A stretch of DNA of 64,000 nt from Heterohyrax brucei (GCA_028571685.1 CM053154.1:7663501-7727500); one strand, 5' to 3'; counted from the first letter of the stretch, positions 41,815-52,330 are shown. The notes: generated by a model from the sequence alone, not told the origin. Program-made: numbers and translations.

Positions 41815-42265
41815 CCTGACAGCCATCCTTCGCCTCCGCTAAGAGCACCTCGTCGACCTGGGGGATCCCGCACCCCCAGCCCTGAGGTCCCCCTGGAGTT
41901 GCCTCGGTCCTGGTTCCAGGTGGAAGACTGAACTCCACAACGCCTTCCCGTCGGGAAATAGGGGGGTCTCCTTCCGCAGGGGGCGCTGTCCTCCCAGGAA
42001 TGGGAGCCTGGAGCTGCGGCAGCCATTTGCTCCCGCCCCCGCCCCGGGCAGTCGGGCCCAGAAGCAGCCCAGCGCCTCCACTTCTGGCTCCCCGGGATGA
42101 CCCGCTCCCCGGTTTTGTCTAAGACCAGTAAGGAGAGTTTCCTTGACGTGCGCCTGTGTCCACCTCCCTCCCGAGGCTGCAGGTGCCTGTGCACCACCCC
42201 GGAGCCCAGCTCAGGGCTCAGCACATGGAGTTAGAAAGCTTTCTGCACTTGCTCCGGGGACGATG
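41815..42265. promoter_or_regulatory. CpG-rich patch, borderline CpG island
   Basis: I count about 26 CpG dinucleotides in roughly 450 bp of GC-rich, repeat-free sequence. 'cccgcccccgccccgggc' (about 42032-42049) carries GC-box-like sites. No TATA box, splice site or conserved frame ties it to a gene. It could be an unannotated promoter or simply GC-rich DNA. Confidence 0.35.
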
Positions 42266-43094
42266 ATCCATGTTTTCGGGGTGACTAACCACCCCAGATT
42301 TGCCTGAGAATGAGGATTTCAGTGCTAGAACCGGGCGGCTGGTTGCCCTGGATTTACTCCTCTGCCCCCTGCTCCCAGCTGTGATGCAAAACGCATCTAC
42401 TCTTCCTGAAAAAAACAGATGTGTAACAGAGGGGTCAGGGCCCAAAGAGAGAGTGTCATCCAACCCCATGATCAGTGTCCTGGCTACTGAGGGCACTTCA
42501 CTTAGGTCCAAGCCTGGGCTCCCTTGCCCCAAGGACCCGCGATGCAAGATTCCACAACTCTGCAAAACCAGAGTTTCGCAAGGTTGTACTAGGGTGTGGT
42601 CAGAATATCTACAGGGGCCTTTCAGAGGAAAGCCAAACCAGAAAAACTCCCACTACAGCTGTGGCCACTCTGGAAAGAGCCCTTGCCTGCCATGTTCTGG
42701 CATCCTGCGGGTCTTTGCCCAGCCAGTAAGCAGGATTTTTTCCTGGTGATGTATTATTGCAATTTGATATTGAAAAAGAGAAACTCGTGGGCAAGAAGTC
42801 TCTGGAAAACAAAGTTCTTTCTGGCTTCTTGTCTTTCCAGTGTCAATCAAGTCCTGTTGATGCTAATAGAAGGAAAGCAGTTCATCTTACCTTCTCTTCT
42901 GGGGTCTTAAAGAATCTCCCCAACCACAGCCTTCCCCCCCCAAATAACAGCCTCAGCTTTTGTCTGAGGACCAGAGGCTCTGCCTCCCCAGGGCTGAGGA
43001 GCCCATTTGTTTGCTGGGAGAAGGAGGAGGAGGAAGGGGCAGACGCTGTTTAGAGCAGACGGGCAGGAAATGAGTGTGGAGTTCCTGCTGGAAA
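42266..43094. other. unassigned, mostly unique
   Basis: No repeat or coding exon recognised. Several overlapping frames (42300-42910) lack support. Confidence 0.3.
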
Positions 43095-43345
43095 CCTCGC
43101 CGCAGAATAGAGCTCAATTCCCCACTTGCAATGATCTCTTTCCCTCGCTTTCTCTTTCCGAGAGTATGCTATTATCTCCAGCGATTCCTGCCCTACCCAG
43201 AAAAATGAGGCAGGAAATAGGCAATATAATAGGGAACATGGCAAAGGCACGTTTCCTGCCAACAGTATACCTTGCTAATAGATTGTTAGATGAGTGGTTT
43301 ATTTGAGCAACAATTATGACAGCTTCAATATTTCCAAAGACAGAC
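43095..43345. promoter_or_regulatory. candidate conserved non-coding element
   Basis: Unique sequence with 'ggcaggaaa' (43209-43217) and its exact reverse complement 'tttcctgcc' (about 43252-43260) forming a 9-bp inverted repeat. 'gctaatagattgttagatg' and 'gagcaacaattatgacagc' follow. Confidence 0.3.
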
Positions 43346-43861
43346 TCGGGTGGGCCTGAGCTGGAGGGACTTGGGTGTGTATCAGGGAGCCAGGAAGCTA
43401 CCCGCTCTAACCTCAGATCCTCAGATCCAGCTGCCAGAGACACAAGGCCATGAGGGTGGGCACTGGCCCTCTCTGGCTCACTCTGGTTCCCAAAGCCCAT
43501 GCCGGATGCCTGGTGTTGGGGAGCCGCCGGGGATGGCCCTTGTGGTTCAGAGGGCTCCAGGAAGTCCTGAGAGAAGTTGCTTCCCAGGCTAGACTGTTCC
43601 TCTGGCCCCTTGTTTCAAGATCTCAGGGTGGCTTGAGTTCTGGCTGGGTCTACACAGGTTCCTTGCACGCTCCTGCCAAGCTGGGGCTCCAGGTGGCTGG
43701 CTCCAGGCTGCCCAGCAGCCCACACACATGGACTCTGTCCAGGAACACAGATGTCTGGGGCGTGCCCTGGGAGGGGACAGGAAGGGCAAAGGCTTATGCA
43801 AACACCTCAGTCTCTTGTGCTTCCCTCCCTGCCCTTGGAACAACCCTGCGTGCCTCAGAGA

Positions 43862-43972
43862 GCAGCTAGCATTGTGCCCATTTTACAGATGATGACACAC
43901 TCCACTGGGGCGAAGGATCCACTGGCAGAACCGAACTCAAACCCTGGGCCCTTGACATTGCGCTCCCACCCT
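43862..43972 (-). mobile_element. MIR relic
   Basis: 'gtgcccattttacagatgat' and 'ggcagaaccgaactcaaacc' match the reverse MIR core. Confidence 0.55.
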
Positions 43973-43994
43973 CAGCCGTGTGGCAGGGCTTAAC

Positions 43995-44140
43995 ACCTTG
44001 CCATCAACATGGCTATGAGCATGATGACCCCGTGTGTTACAGAGCAGAACTGCCCCAATAGGATTTTCTTGGCTGTCTTCTTTACAGAAGCAGATTGCCA
44101 GGCCTTTCTTCTGCAGTGCTGCTGGATAGGATGGAACTGC
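43995..44140 (-). mobile_element. AfroSINE, long variant, truncated head
   Basis: 'aggattttcttggctgtctt' and 'cagattgccaggcctttctt' show the long internal block; the right-hand head is missing. Confidence 0.7.
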
Positions 44141-44162
44141 CAGGATTGGGGCTAGCAAAAAA

Positions 44163-44490
44163 CAAAAAAACCAAACTCATTGCTATCGAGCTGATTCAGA
44201 CTCAAAGCAACTATATAGGACAGAGTAGAACTGCCCCGTAAGACTTCCAGTGAGTAGCTGGTGGATTCCATCTACTGATTCCAGATCCCTGAGCCCCTCC
44301 CAGCCAGAGGAGGGAGCCCTGTCCTGGGTTTTTGGGAGGCAGATGGAACTGAGTCCCAAGTTTGAGCTAGAGACATACAGTAGTAGAGTTCTGTCCCTTC
44401 TGCAAGTGAAGGGACAGCACAGAGATTATCCTCTTGGCTGTAACCGGTTAACAGCCATAGCCCCTAATCACTGAGCAACCAGGGCTTCTT
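44163..44490 (-). mobile_element. AfroSINE, short form, split by a 166-bp inverted duplication
   Basis: Tail and body are at 44163-44270 and the head resumes at 44445 ('cggttaacagccatagcccc'). The intervening 44279-44444 is not SINE sequence but an inverted copy of 44903-45068. About 18 bp of the SINE near the B box is missing at the junction. Confidence 0.88.
44279..44444. repeat. inverted duplication, left copy
   Basis: 166 bp, identical to the reverse complement of 44903-45068 except at about 44358 and 44402 (164/166). It interrupts a SINE, so this is the derived copy. Confidence 0.95.
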
Positions 44491-44501
44491 CAGGTTAAAG
44501 C

Positions 44502-44655
44502 CCCCAAACTCACTGTTATCACATCGATTCCTGCTCACGTAGTACAGGATACAGTTGCGCCATAGAGTTTCCAAGCAGCAGCCAGAGGATTTGAACTGCC
44601 AACCTTTAGGTGAACAAATGTAGCACGTAACTGCTGTGCCACCAGGATTTCCTTA
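44502..44655 (-). mobile_element. AfroSINE, short form
   Basis: Third reverse-oriented SINE in a row; body 'gagtttccaagcagcagcc', head 'aactgctgtgccaccagg'. Confidence 0.9.
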
Positions 44656-44799
44656 GGTTGATAGCTGAGCAAGAAACTTTTTTATCACCCAGGGGCCACT
44701 GGCAGTGCTTACCACAGGACAGATATCACTCAGCTATTCCTGATGAGCGTCCACCTCCCCACAGGATGGCACTCCCTGAGGGGTTTCTCTAGGCTGGCT

Positions 44800-44872
44800 G
44801 TCTCTTTTCCCCAGGCCTAGAACAGCACCTGTCACATAGTAAGTGCTAACTAAATATGTGTTGAATTAATGG
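44800..44872 (+). mobile_element. L2/MIR-like 3' tail
   Basis: 'ctgtcacatagtaagtgcta' followed by 'actaaatatgtgttgaatta' is the common L2/MIR 3' end. Confidence 0.55.
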
Positions 44873-44902
44873 AGCTTCTAGTTGGCCAGCTGCCCTCATG
44901 CA

Positions 44903-45068
44903 GTTACAGCCAAGAGGATAATCTCTGTGCTGTCCCTTCACTTGTAGAAGGGACAGAACTCTACTACTGTATGTCTCTAGCTCAAACTCGGGACTCAGTT
45001 CCATCTGCCTCCCAAAAACCCAGGACAGGGCTCCCTCCTCTGGCTGGGAGGGGCTCAGGGATCTGGAA
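44903..45068. repeat. inverted duplication, right (source) copy
   Basis: 166-bp partner of 44279-44444, 458 bp downstream in opposite orientation. It lies in otherwise unrecognised sequence and is probably the ancestral location. Confidence 0.95.
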
Positions 45069-45124
45069 ACCAGCTCTCTCTGTACTTTCGGGCCTCTGTA
45101 AGTTAACGCACTGTAAGTTCTCTT

Positions 45125-45440
45125 GAGAGTCGTGGTGGTTCAATTACAGAATTCTCACCCTCCACACAGGAGACTTGGGTTTGATTCCCAGCCATGCATC
45201 TTATGCACAGCCACAATCAGTGGTTTGTGTGTTGCTAGGACAACGAGCAGTTTTCAAGGGCTCTTCCACGCTAAGACAGGGAGGAAAGCTCCAGTGATCT
45301 ACTTCCAAAAAGCGGACAACACAAACCCTACAGATCACAACAGTCTAATCCACAGCTGGTCATCAGGGATGGTGCTAGGCCAGGCACCATTCTGTTGTAC
45401 GTGGGGTCACCGCGAGCCGGTCCCGACTCACAGCGTCATT
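45125..45440 (+). mobile_element. tRNA-Gly-headed SINE with RTE-like body and tail
   Basis: 45126-45200 resembles a whole tRNA-Gly: 'gtggtggttcaattacagaa' (A box region), then 'acttgggtttgattcccagc' (B box and T arm). The body matches the RTE 5'-UTR ('aatcagtggtttgtgtgttgc', 'ccagtgatctacttcc'). The tail 'gagccggtcccgactcacag' matches the LINE and AfroSINE tail. It is not a functional tRNA because stem pairing is disrupted. Confidence 0.78.
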
Positions 45441-45882
45441 GTCGCTGCTAGGTGCCGTGGAGCAGTGACCCCCGTCCTGGGCCGTGCCCACACTCACGTT
45501 TATGTTTCAGCCCATCATTGCGGCCACTGTGTCAGTCCACCGTGTTGAGGGTCTTCCTCTTGTTCACTGTCCCTCCACTCTACCAAGCATGATGTCCTTC
45601 TCCAGGGACTGATCCATACTGACAACGTGTCCAAAGGGTGTGAGACATGGTCTCACCATCTTTGCTTCCAAGAAGCACTCTGGTTGCACTTCTTCCGGAA
45701 CAGATCTGTTTGTTCTCTTGGCAGTCCATGGTACACCCAATATCCTTCTCCAACACCACAATTCAAGGGCAGCAGTTCTTCCTCTGTCTTCCTTAGTCAC
45801 TGTCCAGCTTTTGTATGCATATGATGTGACTGAGAAAACCTAAGGTCGGGTGCACTTTAGTCTTCAGAGTGACTCGACACAG
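45441..45882 (-). mobile_element. RTE LINE 3' end with C-terminal coding remnant
   Basis: The minus-strand frame 45564-45800 reads 'ALELWCWRRILGVPWTAKR', then 'SVPEEVQPECFLEA' and 'QSLEKDIMLGRVEGQ', the characteristic RTE/Bov-B ORF2 C-terminus. It is joined tail-to-tail to the tRNA-Gly SINE on its left. 5' truncated. Confidence 0.88.
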
Positions 45883-46094
45883 GCTGACAGCACCAATAAG
45901 GTTCTCTCACTGAGAAGGAGTGGGAGGAGGCAGCTTGCTTTCTTTGGGATTTTGAAGAACGAGCTAAAGGAAAATATGCACTCAATTATCCCCGGAATCC
46001 AGAACATGCATTGAAATGAAGAATTCGTCTCCTGTGTGGAAGGCCAGGAGGAGGGCAAGGGGAAGAGAACCATTCACATCCACAGGGATCTCAA

Positions 46095-46390
46095 TTCTAT
46101 CTGCAGTGAGTTTATTTAGAATGCTTCATCACAAGGCAGGCACCGGCTGTGTGGGTTCAATGTCAGATTTCATCAGATTCTGAGACAATGAAGCCATCTC
46201 CATCAGGTTAGTGAAATAATTTAAAATGAAAGGAAGAGAGAAATGGCTCGAGGGTTTTACCAGAAAAAAAGAAGACAGAAGCTTAATCTCTAAAGCAAAG
46301 TCCATGAGTAGGAGAAAAATCAGCGAGAAATAAAAATCGATGGTTAAGCTAAAACAAGAATAACTTCTTAAAGAACAATAGGATCTCATG
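46095..46390. promoter_or_regulatory. AT-rich unique block, candidate conserved element
   Basis: Repeat-free. 'ggttagtgaaataatttaaa' and 'cgatggttaagctaaaac' sit in AT-rich sequence. Composition-based call only. Confidence 0.22.
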
Positions 46391-46665
46391 CAGCATCATG
46401 TGCGTAGTTTAAGGACTGTTTCCAGATGGGTAAATGCAATGACCAGGACTGAGTCCCCACCAGGGGATGTTGGTCCCTTCCCTGGCCCCGCACCTCCTTC
46501 AACACAGTACCCTGCAAGGTTCTGCAGAGTGCTCTTGAGGTGTAAGACCCCAAGGCTCAGGGCTCGTTCAGAAGGGGAATCTAATTCCTTCCTATTACCT
46601 AATAAGGTCCTACTACATGCCAAGCGAGGACTAGCCCCAAAACGAGCGATCAGTCCCTGGGTGAT

Positions 46666-46855
46666 GCACAGAGTTAGTGCACTCATCTCTAACCAAAAAG
46701 GCTAGGGGGCTGCAGTCCCTGCAAAGGCACCTCACAAGAAAGACCTGATGATCCACTTCTGAAAAATCAGCCATTGAAAACCCTGTGAGGACAGTTATAC
46801 TGAGACACAGGTGGGATCTCCACAAGCTGGAGTCAACTTGGGGCAGCTGGATAAA
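46666..46855 (+). mobile_element. AfroSINE variant
   Basis: 'caagaaagacctgatgatcc', 'aaaaatcagccattgaaaa' and 'aagctggagtcaacttgggg' identify the variant subfamily. Confidence 0.72.
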
Positions 46856-47211
46856 GTGAGTTAAAATCAGTCCTTGTCCTCTAGCAGATTTATCATCTAG
46901 TAAACATGGGGAGATAAGTCCTCCCCCAAGAAAACTAGAAATCATGGCAGGAGAATCTCATCTGTGAGAGAGATACAAAGTTCTGTAGAGTTTATTGCTC
47001 TTTTTTTCTCTTTAAGTGGGGAGAAGACTTATTTGGAAAGTAAAGGGGCAAAAGGACTATTACAAGAGGGGTCAGTTGTAACGTGGAACTTCCTCCGTGA
47101 GCATCTCCTGCTTTCATGTTAAGAGCAAAGGAGTTTTTAATCTGAAAGGCAATCCAAATAGAAAGGCAGAAGAGTATCAAGAAGAAATTTAAAAGGTTCT
47201 GTAAAGTACCA

Positions 47212-47390
47212 CCTAGAGATGGTGGCACAGGGGTTAGCCACTCAGCTGCCATCTGAAGAGTCAGCAGCTCAAGCCCACCGGTCAGCTTCCGCAGACATTT
47301 ACACCCTTAGAAACCCCATGGTGCAGTTCTGCTCAGACCTACAGGGTCGCTATGAGTCAGCATCGACTTGATGGCAATGAGTGTTTTTTA
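47212..47390 (+). mobile_element. AfroSINE, partial long form
   Basis: Head 'gatggtggcacaggggttag', shortened internal block 'cttccgcagacatttacac', tail 'gagtcagcatcgacttgatg'. Confidence 0.8.
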
Positions 47391-48068
47391 GAGATAATCA
47401 CAGCTCCTATTTTGACCTATTGCCTGTCAGTCTTTATTTATACATATATAAAAATATTCATGCTTTATGAGCAACCTACCTTGTTCATGTGTTACATCAC
47501 CAGCAGTTTCCCATGTCATTAGACACTCTTTGAAAACACAATTTATTAGCGGTCACCTATTTCATCACATGGCATGCGATCATATATTTAGCCATGACAT
47601 TATTAATGAGCATCAGGAGCCTAGATTCCAGATTGGTCCCATTTGGGGAACGTATATGTAGTACTGTAGCAAACCTCCATGTGTATAACTCTCAGAAAGC
47701 ATTTCCGCTTTCCCTGTGTATCAGTTCTTACAAGTGGACTTAGTTTAAAGGATAGAATTCTAAAAGTCTCCTGATACATACGCCAAATTGAATTTCTGAG
47801 TCATAGTATCAATTTATACACCTCCAGGTGATACAAGGGAGTGTCTGCTAGCTGCCTCCTGCCCAGCATTGGGGCTGTCATTTTTTAGATTTCTCGTGCT
47901 ATGGAATTTTTCAAAGGAGAGGAAGTCTTTCCAAAAATGTTTAATCAGAAGTTTTCCTGGAGAAAATGGATTTGAGATGGGGCTTACAGATGGGAGAAGA
48001 TTTTCTCAGCGGTGAGGGATGGGAGAAGTGTTTCAGGTAAAAAGAAAACTTTCTGAGCAAAGGATTAA
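47391..48068. other. unassigned; possible old L1 (reverse) at 47470-47860
   Basis: 'cagttcttacaagtggactt' and 'gaatttctgagtcatagta' recall reverse L1M 3' sequence, but divergence is too high for a firm call. Confidence 0.3.
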
Positions 48069-48069
48069 A

Positions 48070-48232
48070 GGCAGCAACGGGGCATAAGTCTTTGGAGACC
48101 TCCACGTGTGTCAGAGTGGAACTGCACTCCACGGGGGTTTCTTCAGAAGTACGCAGCCAGGGCTTTCTTCCAAGGCACCTTGAACATCTGACCTTCTGTG
48201 AACAGCCAAGCACATTAACCATTTTCACTGTC
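48070..48232 (-). mobile_element. AfroSINE variant fragment
   Basis: 'cacgtgtgtcagagtggaac' and 'agccagggctttcttccaag' identify it; the tail is missing. Confidence 0.72.
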
Positions 48233-48524
48233 AGTGGACTCCCCAGGCACAGAAGGTATTCAATGTTAATTACTCTTATTCCCAGTGATACAGTGTGTAA
48301 CTGAAGGTATGCATTGTTTGTAAGTAACAGAGACTCAGGAGTCCTGGACATTGATTATACTCGTTCAGTATTTGCCAGGAAGAGGTGAGCAGAGAGGTGG
48401 AGACAGACTAGTAGAAGGATTTGTTCCCTGACATCACGGTCAACAAGGCTGAGTGACTCCTGCATCCTTGCTCCCTATGCGAAAAAGCCCTCTTTAGACA
48501 CGAGCCTGGCGGCTTCACAGCACC

Positions 48525-48690
48525 AGGCAGTAAGTTAATTTCTAACTGCGGCACTTGATACATTTTGCATTTCCCTCATTAGTTTTTACAGCCTGCAATA
48601 TTGGTGAGAACACTTCCAATTAACCATATGGGAAGCTTCAGGATGGGATCACAACAAATTTTAAAAACATGTTATTTAACCATATAGAAA
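48525..48690. promoter_or_regulatory. AT-rich unique block, candidate conserved element
   Basis: 'gtaagttaatttctaactgc', 'cctcattagtttttacagcc', 'ccaattaaccatatggga' lie in repeat-free sequence. Confidence 0.27.
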
Positions 48691-49549
48691 TCACAGCCCC
48701 CAGAAATGAAGACGCTGGAAACCAGCCCTGGAGTCCTGGGAAGAGGGGCTTCCATGGCTGGAGGCGCGGAGGGGTGCGGGGGTGGGGGGACCCTGGTGAG
48801 GGGCTGCTTAAGTCTGGGGGCGGTCACTGTGAAGGGGAGGGGCTAACAAGGGCACTCCCTCTCTCCTTCCCAAGTGAGCTCTGGGAAGGAATCAGCAGGT
48901 GCCCTGGCTCACCCAGCTGTGAGCCCAGTGTCTGGTCCATAGAATACCCAGTAGCTCCAAGTGCCCAATCTTGGTTTAGCTCCTTAGTGTGTTTCAAATT
49001 CCTCCTTTACTTATTGACCACAAGACTCCAGTGAGCTTGGAAGCGGCCTTCCTGCTCCGTGGGGAACAGGAAGACAGTCCACGGCTGCTGAGAGCTAGCT
49101 CAAATGGGTGGCCAAGCCACCGCTGGAGCCAGGCCTTCCAAAGCAGACCCCTTGCACAGCAGCATGGATGCTACAACAGGTCCAGAGTGGGTGACCCACA
49201 GCCTCAGAGTGCATTCTCTAGGGGCTGTGACTATGCCAGCTGCAAATACTCCGGTGCCAACTTCCCTGACCCTGGGCTAAGCGTGGGATGAAGGCCATCA
49301 AATCATCTTACTCCCCAGACACCGTGAATGGTAGAAGCACTGGGCGTAGGCCCGGCGATCTTCAAGGTGGAACTGGGAGAGAGGCATTCAGAATTTTGTC
49401 CTTGAGTTGTTAAGCTGGAGAGGACATCCAGAGACACCTGCAGCCACGTTCTTGACCTTGAAAGCTAAGGAAGCCAGTTGTGGGAGTCTGCAAAGCCATC
49501 AGGCAGACGCCAACAGACATGAGAGTAAAGGGTGTGTTGTTGGGAGAGG
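48691..49549. other. unassigned GC-rich sequence
   Basis: No recognised repeat. G-rich run 'gcgggggtggggggaccc' at about 48776-48793. Confidence 0.3.
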
Positions 49550-49684
49550 AGACTCGGAAGGGGCGGGGAGGGGAGGGGAGGAGAAGAGAAGGCAGAGGAG
49601 GGAAGGATGGGGAGGAAGAGGTGAGGGCAGGGCAGGAGAAGGGAGAGAAAAGGGAAGGAGGAAGAGAGGAAGGAAAGAAGAAGC
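49550..49684 (+). repeat. purine tract, mixed GGGA/GGAA
   Basis: About 135 bp with very few pyrimidines, including 'ggggcggggaggggagggga'. It can in principle form a triplex or quadruplex. Confidence 0.93.
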
Positions 49685-50090
49685 CGGCGCTTGAGGATGC
49701 TGACATCCAGATGTCCCCAAGGCTGACTCTGTCCAGGCTGGTCCCACTTAGCTGCAGGAGCCAGCACATCCCCATGACATGGGCTAGTTGGAAGGGGGCT
49801 GTTGTCACTGCAGTCAACTGACACAGAACCAAGCCGTTGATTCCGGTTCCTCATCTGTGTGCTGACTTCCTTAAGCTAGATCAGTTGTCCCCCCCGAGAG
49901 GGCCGGGAGGAGACTGTGGTAGAGGGTGGCTAGGAGGTCCTCGGGACTCCCAGGCCCACGGCGGGCTATGAGCAAAGTTCATTTCCTCTGTCTTAAATAT
50001 CTGCTGTGGGGTCTGCTTCCCGGTTGGACTTCAACTAACCCAGTGGTCGTCATCGGCTTTGTCTGTGTAGTTCCACAACGGCTGCGCGAG
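49685..50090. other. unassigned sequence
   Basis: No recognised repeat or gene. Confidence 0.3.
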
Positions 50091-50238
50091 TGGAAACCTT
50101 GGTGGTACAGAGCTATCCCCAGTAGGTCTGCAGTTCAAATCCACCCAGCACTCCTTGGGACACTACAGGGGAGTTTTACTCTCTCCTGTAGAGTCAATTT
50201 GAGTCAGAATTGACTCAGTGACAATTGGTTTGGCTATT
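50091..50238 (+). mobile_element. AfroSINE, short form
   Basis: Head 'gtggaaaccttggtggtaca' with a deletion between the boxes; B box 'ctgcagttcaaatccacc'; tail 'gagtcagaattgactcagtg'. Confidence 0.9.
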
Positions 50239-50244
50239 TTGTTT

Positions 50245-50474
50245 AATATATTCTTTTTTTTTAATGTGATTTAAGTGAATGTTTACAATCCAAGTTAACT
50301 GCTATGCAAAACCCCAAACACCCGCCTCTCTGCAACTCTATCTGCTCTGCTCACCCTGTGACAGCACTTTTCCTTTCCACTGTTTCCTTCCAGTGTCCAC
50401 TCGACCAACACTTGTCCCCTGCTCTCTACCCTCTCCTTTCCTTTCGAAGAAGGAACCAGTTAGACAGCCTCGCA
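50245..50474 (-). mobile_element. L1 3'-UTR-type repeat, reverse
   Basis: 'aatgtgatttaagtgaatg' and 'tttacaatccaagttaac' then C/T-rich sequence, as at 28840. The chimeric mariner is inserted at its right end. Confidence 0.65.
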
Positions 50475-51046
50475 TGAGGACAGCCAGTTAAGTTCACAGA
50501 CTCGTCCTAGAAAAAGCGCTACAGACCTCATTGTTCTAATATCACTACAGTCCCCTTCGAAGGACTCCTTTCAGGAAACTGTGTGCCTGTGCCAGCACCT
50601 AGTCCACCCCTCAAAGCAGTTTTGGAACTCTTTTCCTGGAAGGGACGTCAGAACTGTCGTCATATTACCCACATTACCCCTAATGTCCTCAATGTCATGC
50701 AAACGTCTTGCTTTGAATATTTCCTTTATCTTCAGGTAAAGAAAAAAGCCACTGGGGGCCAGATCAGGTGAGTAGGGAGGGTGTTCCAAGGCAGTTATTT
50801 GTTTACTGGCTGAAAACTCCCTCACAGACAACTGAACAATTAAGTTCACGAACTTGCCGCCATGCTGCTGTGCACAATGGCCATTCCAGGAAGAGTTCCA
50901 AAATTGCTTTGAAGGGTGGACTAGGCTCTGGCGTCACTGCATAGCTTCCGAAGGGGAGTACTTCAAAGGTGACTGTAGTGATATTCAGCAATGAGGAATG
51001 TAGCACTTAGAACAATTAAGTTTGCAGACTTAATCGTCACACCTCC
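50475..51046. mobile_element. chimeric non-autonomous mariner, copy 1
   Basis: 572 bp, followed by TA at 51047-51048; on the left the TA has become CA. 50475-50826 is the 3' part of a mariner in minus orientation: inverted end, then transposase C-terminus with 'PYSPDLAP'. 50827-51046 is a mini-mariner in plus orientation: 5' inverted end 'acaattaagttcacgaac' at 50836, then a jump at about 50878 to transposase 3' sequence and the 3' inverted end. Both outer ends are therefore 3'-type ends. The same junction occurs in copy 2. Confidence 0.88.
50571..50849 (-). pseudogene. mariner transposase C-terminal fragment in chimeric element
   Basis: 92 codons related to residues after the second catalytic Asp of the 21-kb mariner ('REFSASKQITALEHPPYSPD', 'NCFEGWTR'). 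Its first codons come from the inverted mini-mariner end, so the frame starts in unrelated sequence. It lacks the DNA-binding half and the first two catalytic residues. Confidence 0.85.
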
Positions 51047-51699
51047 TACGTATACGTGTTAAACCATCAAGTCCACACCCGACCTGCACCACTCGGTGTC
51101 CCCAGGTCCAGTCCATTCTCTGTTTGAAGTGTGGGCTGCAGTACTGGTTTCAGCTCTGGGCTAGCAGCAAGTCTAGAGACCACGTGGGGAGGTGCTGGGG
51201 AGGGGGACGTTGAGATGACTGCACAACTCCGGGTCATGGTGCCCTCACCACAGCCACACAGAAAGCCAAGAAGGAAGACATGTTCTCCTCTCTTCCTTCT
51301 TTTCACCAGAGGAGCCAGTCTTTCCCAGAATGTGCCAGAAAGTGAGTAACTCGCATTCCCTGACTGTATGATGTGAGACAAGCAGCTTAGGCAATAAAAA
51401 GGGAGGGGGCCGTGGCTGCTGCGTCAGCCGGCAACCGTGTCCACCACCCTCGACCACGATCACCATTGCACCACCTCCTCTTGCTGGCCCTCAGCTTTCC
51501 CATCCACAGAATGGGGAATTGATGAGATCAGTGGTTTCAAAGTGCCTCGTCAGAGTCCTGGGGTTCCAAGGAGGGGCTTTAGGGGCCCCTGAGAATATCA
51601 GGAAGGTAGAGTCCTCATCTTCTTCTGCCCCAGTTTTATCTAGACTTTCAGGGGGGATGCTAAAGAATCTTGCTGGATCAGCTGATTCCTAGCATCTCT
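51047..51699. other. unassigned; MIR-like patch 51480-51545
   Basis: 'ggccctcagctttcccatcc' followed by 'acagaatggggaattgatg' is MIR-like. The rest is unique. Confidence 0.35.
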
Positions 51700-52060
51700 T
51701 ACAGCTCTCTCAAGGATGCAAATCCAAAGCTACAGCTCAATCTATAAAAACGAGGAAATAACCAGCATGATGTTCTTGCTAAGAATGATCCATTAGCTCT
51801 GGGGGTCATTCATAATAAAGTTTGGAGACTGATTAAACTCCTTGGCTTCTTGCCAATGATGAAATGGTCTGCATCATGTTCAGACTCTGTGTGCCATGGA
51901 GAAGATGACACCGTCCCTGAAATATTCGTGACGCCCTCTGTTCATGCCAATAATGGGAAGGCAAGCCCTGTACATACATACAATGATTTTAAACTATTTG
52001 TCTTGCACAGAGGAATTGATCTTTGCTAGTCTTTCTCACACACCTTGACACTGATGAATC
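51700..52060. promoter_or_regulatory. candidate conserved non-coding element
   Basis: Repeat-free. 'gtcattcataataaagtttg', 'gagactgattaaactcc' and 'atgccaataatgggaagg' occur with few CpGs. Confidence 0.28.
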
Positions 52061-52330
52061 GCCCCAGTGATAGTCACAGAAAGGGGGACATCTCCCCTAA
52101 TGAATGGCCCTTCTCATTTTAATCTTCGCCCTGGAGGGGCTTCTCCACTCAAAATCTTCCTTCTTTCCCTTTGTGTATTTAACTCTACAAGTGCCTGCGG
52201 CAGCACCCCAAAAACATTCAAATAACACAGATAAAGCCCCCTTAAGGACCTTAACCCAATTCCAACCTCTTCTACAAAGTACTTATATAGTATGGCTCCT
52301 TCCAGATCTATTCATATGCACTTATTAATA

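Noticed and set aside
45126-45200. tRNA-Gly gene
   Set aside because: Stem positions are mismatched and the sequence runs into a SINE body, so it is a SINE head.
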